The translations under genes and the position numbers were made by a program. DNA of 49,882 bases from SAR324 cluster bacterium. GTDB lineage: Bacteria > SAR324 > NAC60-12. Positions 37,046 through 45,145 of this stretch are shown here, piece by piece. The DNA lies in the NCBI GenBank assembly GCA_015232315.1, contig JADFZZ010000036.1:1-49882 (forward strand), read 5' to 3'. Within the stretch, counting starts at the first letter, position 1, and each line of letters begins with the position of its first letter. Below the pieces are notes generated by a model. It was not told the origin of the DNA. It did no database searches and saw nothing but the letters and a program-made list of their open reading frames with translations.

Positions 37046-39790
37046 TTAAGGAAGTGCCATTAGGGGAAAGCCTGTTTTAATTTTGCAGGCGATCATGGTG
37101 ATATCATCATTAAACTGATCCTTGGAGCAAATCGACAGGATTTTCTGAAAAATTGTGTCAATGAGGACTTTTGGTGGCATCTGTTGATGGGCAAGCAAAC
37201 AATCCCGTAATTCAGTTTCACCAAATAAAATATGGCCGTTCTGGTGAATTTCAATGAGACCATCCGTAAAAAAGAACAGCAGGTCATCTTCCTGAAGTTG
37301 TAGCGTTTCATCGCAATATTCCATATGGGGATTTATTCCAAGGAAAGGACCCGGCATGTTACGTGGCAGTGGCATGAGTTTCTGCTGGCGAACCAGTTGA
37401 GGATATGGGTGTCCCGCATGAGAGTAAGTCATGAGGCCTGTCTCCAGATCGATTCGGGCAATGAAAAAAGTCATGAAATAATCATCAGGAAGCGTTTTGT
37501 GCATGATACTGTTGAGTTGACAATTGAGTTCTGACGGCTTGTACAGGGAATTGGTTTGTCGAGCTGTTGCTTCGAATTGGCGGATGGCACCATAGGCCAT
37601 CGCTGTGATCAGTGCAGACGGAGAGCCATGTCCAGAGACATCTCCAATCAGAATGTAAAGGTGATTCTGAAGTGTCATGAAGCCATACCAGTCACCCCCG
37701 GTTTCAGTGGCTGGATGGATGAGTCCATCAATATCCATAGTGGGAATGACTGGAAATTTTTGAGGATAGAGTAGTTTTTGCATGGTTGAAGCCATTTTCA
37801 ATTCAGTTTCCATTCGGCCTTTTTCAACCATTGCAATACTCATTTCCGCAAGGCGTATGTGCATTTGGACACGAGCGAACAGTTCATTTTTGACAAAGGG
37901 CTTGGAAATATAGTCGTTGGCTCCCGCGTTGAATCCTTCTATCAGATCATGAACCTGATTTTTTGCTGTCAGGAAAATGACGGGTAATTCATTGGGTGAA
38001 TAGAGGGAACGAATGCGACGGCAAACTTCAAAGCCACTCATGTGAGGCATCATCACATCAAGCAGAATCAGATCCAGTTGCGTGTTCTTAATAAGATCCA
38101 AGGCTTCCATACCACTGGTTGCAGTGTAAACCAGATAGTTTTGCATTGTCAGTTGGTTGACAATTACCTGAAGATTGACAGGTTCATCATCGACCACCAG
38201 GATGCTGGACAAGGGTTTCTGCTGTTCCAAAGGATTCAATGTTGCCGGGAGTGCCTCCAGAGAACCTTCCTGTAGAGTTATTTCAGCCAGATAGTTGTGT
38301 TTCTCATCAATCAGAACAGAGGGCTCCGCGAGTTCCTGTCGGGATGTGATCGGCAGCGAGAAGGAAAAGGTGGAGCCTTCGCCTTCTCGACTTTCTACCT
38401 TGATTTGACCACCATGGAGTTCCACCAGTTGACGACTGATTGTCAACCCCAGTCCACTTCCGCCAAAAATTCGGGCAATGGAACCATCGGCCTGCTCAAA
38501 TGATTTAAAAATACTTTCCAGTTTGGACTTGGGGATCCCTATTCCCGTATCGGTGACAAAGATCCATAGGTGTGACGCGTCCACTCTTGAGTGGATTGTG
38601 ATCGTACCAGTGGTGGTGAATTTGATAGCATTGCCGAGCAGATTCATCAGGATCTGTTCCAAACGATTTTCATCGGCTAAAACCCGTGGGAGATTGTGCG
38701 GCAATTGGTCCACGAGTTCCAGCGATTTGTTTAAGGTCATCGGTTGACAGAGGGTAAGTGCTACATCCAGTACACTTTTGATATCCAGTGTCTTGAGTTG
38801 CAATTGCAGATCATTCTGCTTCATCCTGGAAAAATCAAGGATGTCATTGACCAGATGGGAAAGGCGTTTGCCACTCTGCATGATCATGGAAAGATTGTGA
38901 TACTGAATCGGGGTGACGGCTCCGCCAATGCCATCCAGCAGGGATTCACTCAGTCCAATGATTCCGTTCAGTGGCGTGCGTAGTTCGTGGGAAGTATTGG
39001 CCAGAAACTCGTCTTTGAGCTGATCCAGTCGTTTGAGTTCTTTATTCTGCTGTTCAATCTGAAAGTACGAACTGGCCAACTCAGCAGACATCTGATTGAA
39101 ATGTCTGCTGAGTTCCCCTATTTCATCATCACTGCGAACCATTACTTTGACGCCCAGTTCTCCCGGAGTCATTGATTTCATGGTTTTATCAAGATAGGAA
39201 ATGGGATGGATAATGGTACGAAGCAGTATCATGTTCAGCAGGAACAGCATCAGGAGGAGAATTGAACAGAGCAATGCGCCAAACAGGATGAACGATAATT
39301 GCTGTTCCCAGGACACATCCCCCAGGGCATAGGTGATCTGGATAAAACCGATGCGCTCTCCAATGGCACGGATGTCCTGCAGATAATGCAGGTGAGGTTC
39401 AGCACCTGATTTATCAATTTCCAGATAATGTCCTGTGGTGAATTTCTGAATGTCTGCGGGTTTCAGATTTTCGTAAAGTGCATTGAGTCCTTCGTAAACC
39501 AGCAATTTCCCCTGGGCATCATAAACATAGATGGTCTTGATTCCGGGAACCTTGAGGAGCGCCTGAACCCTCAACTTGACGGCTTTGAGGCGTCCTTCAA
39601 AAATTTCATTGGCAAAACGATCCTGATCCCGTTCAACCACAGTCTGCAACAGCACTTCGATTTTATTCAACACAGTCTGGAAACGCCGTTGCTGGAAGGG
39701 AAGCTGAATGATGCTGAAAATGACAGCGATAGACAGAAATGTAACAAGAATCGCCCCATTCACTTTGTGTCGGAGTTTGAGGGGGCTCAT
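37046..39790 (-). CDS. Hybrid sensor kinase with receiver and PP2C/SpoIIE phosphatase output
   Basis: The 914-residue inner-membrane protein holds: TM1 (about 13-31), a periplasmic domain (about 32-160), TM2 (about 165-190), HAMP (about 192-245), HisKA with His268 ('NTSHELRTPLN'), HATPase (about 370-480, 'GTGIGIP'-type N, G boxes), a receiver with phosphoacceptor Asp578, and a C-terminal SpoIIE/RsbU-like PP2C phosphatase (about 665-905, 'ETGGDWYG', 'IGDVSGHGSPSA' with Asp717, 'FNDDITMIACK'). Kinase, receiver and phosphatase in one chain suggest control of a partner-switch (anti-anti-sigma) pathway or of another phosphoprotein by an external signal. The gene for a periplasmic binding protein lies 91 bp upstream on the same strand. 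Confidence 0.93.
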   Translation of the reverse strand: MSPLKLRHKVNGAILVTFLSIAVIFSIIQLPFQQRRFQTVLNKIEVLLQTVVERDQDRFANEIFEGRLKAVKLRVQALLKVPGIKTIYVYDAQGKLLVYEGLNALYENLKPADIQKFTTGHYLEIDKSGAEPHLHYLQDIRAIGERIGFIQITYALGDVSWEQQLSFILFGALLCSILLLMLFLLNMILLRTIIHPISYLDKTMKSMTPGELGVKVMVRSDDEIGELSRHFNQMSAELASSYFQIEQQNKELKRLDQLKDEFLANTSHELRTPLNGIIGLSESLLDGIGGAVTPIQYHNLSMIMQSGKRLSHLVNDILDFSRMKQNDLQLQLKTLDIKSVLDVALTLCQPMTLNKSLELVDQLPHNLPRVLADENRLEQILMNLLGNAIKFTTTGTITIHSRVDASHLWIFVTDTGIGIPKSKLESIFKSFEQADGSIARIFGGSGLGLTISRQLVELHGGQIKVESREGEGSTFSFSLPITSRQELAEPSVLIDEKHNYLAEITLQEGSLEALPATLNPLEQQKPLSSILVVDDEPVNLQVIVNQLTMQNYLVYTATSGMEALDLIKNTQLDLILLDVMMPHMSGFEVCRRIRSLYSPNELPVIFLTAKNQVHDLIEGFNAGANDYISKPFVKNELFARVQMHIRLAEMSIAMVEKGRMETELKMASTMQKLLYPQKFPVIPTMDIDGLIHPATETGGDWYGFMTLQNHLYILIGDVSGHGSPSALITAMAYGAIRQFEATARQTNSLYKPSELNCQLNSIMHKTLPDDYFMTFFIARIDLETGLMTYSHAGHPYPQLVRQQKLMPLPRNMPGPFLGINPHMEYCDETLQLQEDDLLFFFTDGLIEIHQNGHILFGETELRDCLLAHQQMPPKVLIDTIFQKILSICSKDQFNDDITMIACKIKTGFPLMALP

Positions 39791-39881
39791 GAATTACTCT
39801 CTGATAGTGATGGCAGAATGCAAGGGGGCACCTTTTGAGGAGGTTCCAGATAGTCATGTTACGAATAATTTATTAATGATT

Positions 39882-40991
39882 TCATGGTGAAACAGTTTTT
39901 ATATAGACAGCATCTCCCTTTTCAAGTTTCAGAATGACTGCGGGTTTCACAGGATTACGGTTTTCATCAAAGGTGATTAATCCGGTAATTCCCCGGTATT
40001 GAGTGATCGCCAGGGCATCACGGATTTTTTTTCGATCAAGGGACTTAGCCTCACGAATGGCCTGAGCCAGAATCATGACAGAATCATAGGTCAACGGAAC
40101 AGTGGTTTGTTTGACAAGTCCATTCTTCGTTTCATATTTACCCACAAAAGTTCGGGATGCTGTATCAGGGGCATCCCTGTGCCAATGTGTGGTGTAATAG
40201 GTCCCGTCAATCAGATTTCCAATATAGTCATACATCCGGACTCCATAAGCGTCACCCCCCAGAAAGATGGCGGTAATGCCCATTTTACGGGCTTGTCCGA
40301 TCACCTGGGAGGAGTCGCGATAGTCTCCTGGCAGATAAATAATGTCAGGATTCATGGGTTTGGTTTTCTGGAGCAACTCTTCATAATTGGACACATCAAT
40401 CAGAAATTCTCCCTTCCATAGAATTTTGCCGCCTTGTTGTTCAAAACTCTGTATAAAAAATTCGGCGAGTCCGGTACTGTAGGTTCGATCTGTGTTCACC
40501 AGAACCACCGCTGTTTTAGCTTTGAGATCCTGAGTGGCAAAACGGGCCATGACTTTGCCCTGGAAAGGATCGGTATAGCAAACCCGGAAAATATAATCCC
40601 CCTCCAGCGTGACCTGAGGACTGGTGGAAATCGGGCTGATCAGTGGAATGCCTGCTGGTTGCAGAACGGATGCGGCACCGATAGAGTGTGAACTCCAGGA
40701 AGCTCCGATCATGGCGATAATCCCGTCATCGACAGCTTTTTTAGCCGCCATGCGAGAGCCAAGCGCTGTACTGTTGTTGTCATATTCAATCAGTTCCACG
40801 GGATGTCCCAACAAACCGCCTTGTTGATTGAGTGTTTCAGCCGCGTATTGAGCGGCTTCGAATAAAACAAGGTTGGTTGCCGCGGCATCCCCTGTCTTGG
40901 CCGCGATGACACCGATTTTCACAGGATCCGCCGCAATACCGGGAGTTGTAAGCATGAGCTGAAGCAAGAGCAGGAATGACAGAAATTTCAT
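39882..40991 (-). CDS. Periplasmic LivK-type substrate-binding protein
   Basis: The 369-residue protein has a Sec signal peptide (about 1-20, 'LMLTTPGIAA') and a type I periplasmic-binding fold of the Peripla_BP_6 group: 'KIGVIAAKTGDAAATNLVLFEAAQYAAETLNQQGG' read in sequence, 'GASWSSHSIGAASVLQPAGIPLISPISTSPQV', 'VVLVNTDRTYSTGLAEFF' and 'GLITFDENRNPVKPAV'. Such proteins bind amino acids, amides or small acids for ABC uptake, but no permease or ATPase is nearby. The downstream sensor kinase suggests a sensory use. I start at ATG 40991, which has GGAGG 6 nt upstream; the frame extends 87 nt further without support. Confidence 0.9.
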   Translation of the reverse strand: MKFLSFLLLLQLMLTTPGIAADPVKIGVIAAKTGDAAATNLVLFEAAQYAAETLNQQGGLLGHPVELIEYDNNSTALGSRMAAKKAVDDGIIAMIGASWSSHSIGAASVLQPAGIPLISPISTSPQVTLEGDYIFRVCYTDPFQGKVMARFATQDLKAKTAVVLVNTDRTYSTGLAEFFIQSFEQQGGKILWKGEFLIDVSNYEELLQKTKPMNPDIIYLPGDYRDSSQVIGQARKMGITAIFLGGDAYGVRMYDYIGNLIDGTYYTTHWHRDAPDTASRTFVGKYETKNGLVKQTTVPLTYDSVMILAQAIREAKSLDRKKIRDALAITQYRGITGLITFDENRNPVKPAVILKLEKGDAVYIKTVSP

Positions 40992-41173
40992 AAAGGCCTC
41001 CGGGAAAAATGTCACTTTGAAAACAAAGATAAAATACTCAATACCATCGCCAGTTAAAAGGTTTTTAGTAGAGGGCATCCAATCTTCTAAGGAACTTTCA
41101 AAAAATAACGAAGAGAGAACTCTTTAAGATCTTCAGTTTTAAAGATCCCTCACATTCGTTCTGAATGAGTGCG

Positions 41174-41206
41174 TTTTTCTGTGTTTTTACCAAAATCACA
41201 GAAAAA
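41174..41206. terminator. Bidirectional rho-independent terminator
   Basis: TTTTTCTGTG (41174-41183) pairs with CACAGAAAAA (41197-41206); the arms are themselves T- and A-rich, so it would work on either strand. It lies just after the stop of the heme-containing kinase and separates the redox operon from the binding-protein operon. Confidence 0.7.
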
Positions 41207-41222
41207 AACAAAGAGCCGGTTT

Positions 41223-42713
41223 TTATGAGGAGCCTGATGGTATTCGAATTGTGAAGGTGGTGCCCTTGCCGACATCGCTTTTGACTGTAATGGTGCCTTT
41301 GAGTTCTTCCACAATTCCCCAGACAATGGGTAAGCCCAGGCCTGTGCCTTTGGTTCCTTTGGAGGTGTAAAACGGTTCAAATATTTTATGGATGCTTTCA
41401 TGGGGGATGCCGCATCCGCTATCGCTCACCTGGACCACAATATAGTTTTCTGTCGTGCTGGCTTCAGTAAACGACGTTAAGATGATTTCTCCCTGTGTGT
41501 CTTCAATCGCATCCATGGCATTTAAAATCAGGTTGATAAACAATTGCTGCAAATGATTGATATCAGCCATGATCAACGGCAAATTTTCTTCAAAATTTCT
41601 GGTGATCACAATGTGCTTTTTTTCCAGTTGGCTGGTAAGAATCACCAGTGAATGCTCCATGGCGTCATGAAGAGAACTCATTCCCTGTTTGGATGGAACA
41701 GGGCGCGCAAAATCCAGCAGATTTTTGACAATCTCCCGACACCTTTTGGTTTCACGGACAATGACCTCCAGATCGTCCCGACTTTCCTTGTCTTCAATAC
41801 GCTTGAGCAAATAACTGCTATAGCTCAACACCCCGGTGAGCGGGTTGTTGATTTCATGAGCCACACCAGCGGCCAGACGTCCAATCGACGCCAGTTTATC
41901 CGATTGATACAATTGTCGGTGAGCCTCAGACAATTTCTGGGTCATTTGATTGAACGATTGGGCCAGATTTCCCAATTCATCATTGGTGGTTGTCACTATT
42001 TGATAATTCAAATCGCCACCTGCGACGCGATGAGTGGCCTGAACAATCTGATTCACAGGTTTTCCGACCAGATGCTGCACCAGAAAAAACAGCACGCCAC
42101 TTACGATGAGGATGGTCCCTACAGCAAAAATCATCATCCGGACCTGATTGTCCTCGATTTGCGCATCGACCTCAGCGAGTGACAAGGTGATATCCAGGAT
42201 TCCCAACACTTTCTGACTTTCTTCATGAGCATGACAATCTGATTGCCAACAACTGGGTTCATTGTAAATTGGATTGATCATTCCCAAATTGCGAAGGTTG
42301 GCGGAAGTATTGAAAATGCGGGTTCTTTCTGGAACTGACAATCGAACCAAGGGCTGATCCGCGGCGTGACAGGCATCACACGCTTCTGCATCCATATCCA
42401 CTTCAGTATCCAGTTCCGATCTATCCGAAGAAAAAATAATTTCGCCGCTTTTATTGATAATGCGAACTTTCTCGATGCCTTTTTGTTTACCAATCGCCTC
42501 AAAGGTCTGATGCAACCGTTTGCGGTTTTTCACCAGCATGTCGTTCTGTGTGATATTTTTTACTGTTTCGCTGAGATGATGAGTGCTCAACTCCATTTGG
42601 GCCAGTAATTGTTCCCGTTGAGCATTGATCACCATGAAGGAAAAAATGGTGATACTTGCCATGATGGCACTTCCAACAGCCAGAATGAGTTTGACTCCGA
42701 TTTTACTGGTCAT
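41223..42713 (-). CDS. Heme-c-containing membrane histidine kinase
   Basis: The 496-residue kinase has TM1 (about 7-29), a periplasmic sensor (about 30-190), TM2 (about 192-213), HAMP (about 215-265), HisKA with His286 ('GVAHEINNPLTGVL') and HATPase ('DSGCGIP', 'GTKGTGLGLPIV'). The sensor carries a heme-c site CDACH (112-116) and a second, wider motif CWQSDCH (155-161, a CX4CH form). These could attach one or two c-type hemes and let the kinase sense redox state, O2 or NO. There is no receiver domain. It starts 3 bp after the NrfD-cytochrome gene stop, so it is the last gene of the redox operon and the probable partner of the receiver protein at 45.1-46.3 kb. Confidence 0.92.
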   Translation of the reverse strand: MTSKIGVKLILAVGSAIMASITIFSFMVINAQREQLLAQMELSTHHLSETVKNITQNDMLVKNRKRLHQTFEAIGKQKGIEKVRIINKSGEIIFSSDRSELDTEVDMDAEACDACHAADQPLVRLSVPERTRIFNTSANLRNLGMINPIYNEPSCWQSDCHAHEESQKVLGILDITLSLAEVDAQIEDNQVRMMIFAVGTILIVSGVLFFLVQHLVGKPVNQIVQATHRVAGGDLNYQIVTTTNDELGNLAQSFNQMTQKLSEAHRQLYQSDKLASIGRLAAGVAHEINNPLTGVLSYSSYLLKRIEDKESRDDLEVIVRETKRCREIVKNLLDFARPVPSKQGMSSLHDAMEHSLVILTSQLEKKHIVITRNFEENLPLIMADINHLQQLFINLILNAMDAIEDTQGEIILTSFTEASTTENYIVVQVSDSGCGIPHESIHKIFEPFYTSKGTKGTGLGLPIVWGIVEELKGTITVKSDVGKGTTFTIRIPSGSS

Positions 42714-42716
42714 TTG

Positions 42717-44306
42717 TTATTCTCCATTTTCTTCCTCGTGACAACTGTCACAATTGTCCGCTTCTTTGGTCACACCAAAGGACTCATTTTCATTCCCACT
42801 TCCGGTATGACATTTTCCGCACAGTTCACCCTTGTCCAGCATCTCATGGGTGATTGCGGGAACGTTAGTGATGATCACCAGACCGAACATGTCCACATGG
42901 CAGGGCTTGCAATCCGGTCGTTCCTGGTATTCATTGTGTTTCTCATGATCAAAGATGACCAGACCGGGACTGTCTTTGCCCGGAGGAAACTCAAACGGTG
43001 GGGGATATTCCAGTTTTTGTTCCAGGGGATTCACGGTACGGTTCAACAGGGCGGCTTGAGGAACCTGATGATTCAGCTCATTTTTTTTGGCCAGAGCCAG
43101 GGCAATCATAGCGATCAGCAACAGGCCCCACATGCCCAGCACCAGCCTGACAGAAAAGACGGGGTTTTTCTCATGAGCACTCAATGGCATTGTCTCCAGG
43201 TCTTCCAGGGGAAACACCGGAAAATTTTTGACCACAATGCTGAAAATTGTAAAACCCAACGTCACAATGGCGGTGGTGATGGCAATTTCTGTCCATTTGG
43301 GGAAGTAGGTTTCGGTATTCAACATGCCGGTAATGCTGACATTCAAACGTCCGAGAATAAATCCCAACAGCACCAGCAGGGCACAAAAAAACAATCCCCG
43401 TTCATTTTCCCGGATTTTAGGGATCAGCAACAATCCGACGGGTAGCATTGTGCCGAGTCCCAGTTCTCCCCAGAACAGCACACTTTCCTGGGTGAACTCA
43501 AACATCAGCGGTAAATTGCCACGGTGGGACAGGTCTTGTAATTTCAGCACCAGAAAGACACTCAGTACCACGACAATGACCCGGGAAATCCCGACCAAAA
43601 TGTCGAGTTCGATACGTTTGCCAAACGCCCGGTAACTCAGAAACGATTCAAAAATGGTCATGGCCAGTCCGGCGGCGATGGCCGTGATAAAGAAAAAAAC
43701 AGGCAAAAAGGGAGAGTACCAGAGGCCATGGAGTTTATCCGGAACAATGACATATAACGTTCCGAGCGAGGATTGATGCAGGGTGGAGAGAATGACACCC
43801 AGGATTACCACAGGCAGGTAAATTGCCCGAACCCATTTCAGAGGGACCTTCAGATTGAAACGTTCAAAGAATATCGGACTGAACTCCAGTGCCAGCACCA
43901 TGGTGTATAACGTGACACACCAGGCCACCTCGAACATCACCGAATGTGGATTCCACATGATGAGGGGATGCCAGATGCGATACGGGCGACCCAAATCAAA
44001 CAACAGCGCCACAATGACCAGGCTGTAGCCTAAAAAGGCGGTCAGGATGGTTGGACGGGCAATGGCTTTGTATTGTTCCAGATTAAAAATGTGAACAGTG
44101 GCCGCAATGATAAAGCCACCGGCGGCCAGACCGACGCCCACCATCACATCAAAGCCAATCCAGATTCCCCAGGGGAATTCATCGGACAAATTGGTGGAAG
44201 CCCCGAGCCCTTTTCCAAAGCGGAGAAAGGTCGCGTAAAGCCCGATGACATAAATGATTCCTGCTACCACGCGCCAGAAGGTTAATTGAGGCAGTTTCAG
44301 TTTCAT
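42717..44306 (-). CDS. NrfD/HybB-like quinone protein fused to c7-type triheme cytochrome
   Basis: The 529-residue protein begins with an NrfD/HybB-like integral membrane part of about 9-10 helices (residues 10-425; 'EFPWGIWIGFDVMVGVGLAAGGF', 'LLFDLGRPYRIWHPLIMWNPHSVMFEV' in two helices), which exchanges electrons with the quinone pool. After a proline-rich linker a C-terminal domain carries three heme-c sites: CKPCH 466-470, CGKCH 496-500 and CDSCH 519-523, with preceding 'FDHEKH' ligands and the layout of c7-type triheme domains. The ferredoxin encoded upstream is the expected partner. I start at ATG 44306 (GGAG 6-9 nt upstream); the 51 in-frame codons above it overlap the ferredoxin gene. 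Confidence 0.92.
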   Translation of the reverse strand: MKLKLPQLTFWRVVAGIIYVIGLYATFLRFGKGLGASTNLSDEFPWGIWIGFDVMVGVGLAAGGFIIAATVHIFNLEQYKAIARPTILTAFLGYSLVIVALLFDLGRPYRIWHPLIMWNPHSVMFEVAWCVTLYTMVLALEFSPIFFERFNLKVPLKWVRAIYLPVVILGVILSTLHQSSLGTLYVIVPDKLHGLWYSPFLPVFFFITAIAAGLAMTIFESFLSYRAFGKRIELDILVGISRVIVVVLSVFLVLKLQDLSHRGNLPLMFEFTQESVLFWGELGLGTMLPVGLLLIPKIRENERGLFFCALLVLLGFILGRLNVSITGMLNTETYFPKWTEIAITTAIVTLGFTIFSIVVKNFPVFPLEDLETMPLSAHEKNPVFSVRLVLGMWGLLLIAMIALALAKKNELNHQVPQAALLNRTVNPLEQKLEYPPPFEFPPGKDSPGLVIFDHEKHNEYQERPDCKPCHVDMFGLVIITNVPAITHEMLDKGELCGKCHTGSGNENESFGVTKEADNCDSCHEEENGE

Positions 44307-44358
44307 GGATTCTCCATCATCCAAAAAAGGTTGAAAGGAAACCTTGGGGGTCTGTTGT

Positions 44359-45135
44359 TTAAGGTGTTTTTTTCTGGTTTGAATCAGGAGACTTCGAATT
44401 ATTTTTTTTCTGTTCCTGTTCCAGTGTGATCCTGCGGTTGATAATCCACCAGAGGCCAAACATCATGACACCACCCACACCCGCCACACTGGGAATCTGG
44501 GAGAGAATATTCCAGGTGAGTTTGGGATAGGCTTCGTCACTTCGGGCATGTTTGAAGCCGAGTTGATCAAAGGGAATATCTGAAAGGTACAAGACCGAAG
44601 TCCCTCCGGCTTCATGAACTCCATAGATATGATTCACATATCGGTTCGGATGATTCTGGAGGCGCTGTTGAGCCTGGGCAATCAGTTGGTCGCGCTGACC
44701 AAAGACAGTGGCTCCGGTGGGACATACAGAAGTACAGGCTGGTTGTTCTCCGAGTGAAACGCGTTTTTGATAGCACATGATGCATTTTTGCACCCGTGGC
44801 AAAACACTGTCCCATTCATATTTTGGAATTTCAAAGGGACAGGCCATGATGCAGTAACGGCAGCCAATACAACGATCCTCATGATAAATGACCGGACCTT
44901 CCTGCGTTTTTTCCAGAGCTGTCACAGGACACACCGAAACACATGTGGGTTCCAGACAATGAAAACATTGATGGCGAATGAACACATCATGCCGTTTTTC
45001 TACCATCGTCCAGGTGGTGGCCGACAACTTGAGGGCGCCATCTTCTTTGGGTAACTCGTTTATTTCCTTGCATGCCAGCGCACAGGCCTGACAACCGATA
45101 CATCGGGTTAAGTCGGTGAGGATCGCGTAACTCAT
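44359..45135 (-). CDS. HybA/DmsB-like four-cluster ferredoxin with C-terminal membrane anchor
   Basis: The 258-residue protein has sixteen cysteines in four groups that fit four [4Fe-4S] clusters: C12-C15-C18-C22, C57-C60-C65-C69, C89-C92-C95-C99 and C118-C121-C134-C138. This is the electron-transfer subunit of complex-iron-sulfur molybdoenzyme or hydrogenase type. A single membrane helix near 213-231 ('VAGVGGVMMFGLWWIINRR') anchors it, as in HybA. No Tat or Sec leader is present at the N-terminus ('MSYAILTDLTRC'), so the clusters may face the cytoplasm. No molybdopterin or hydrogenase catalytic subunit is nearby. It lies 52 bp before the NrfD gene. Confidence 0.93.
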   Translation of the reverse strand: MSYAILTDLTRCIGCQACALACKEINELPKEDGALKLSATTWTMVEKRHDVFIRHQCFHCLEPTCVSVCPVTALEKTQEGPVIYHEDRCIGCRYCIMACPFEIPKYEWDSVLPRVQKCIMCYQKRVSLGEQPACTSVCPTGATVFGQRDQLIAQAQQRLQNHPNRYVNHIYGVHEAGGTSVLYLSDIPFDQLGFKHARSDEAYPKLTWNILSQIPSVAGVGGVMMFGLWWIINRRITLEQEQKKNNSKSPDSNQKKTP

Positions 45136-45145
45136 AGAGTATCTC

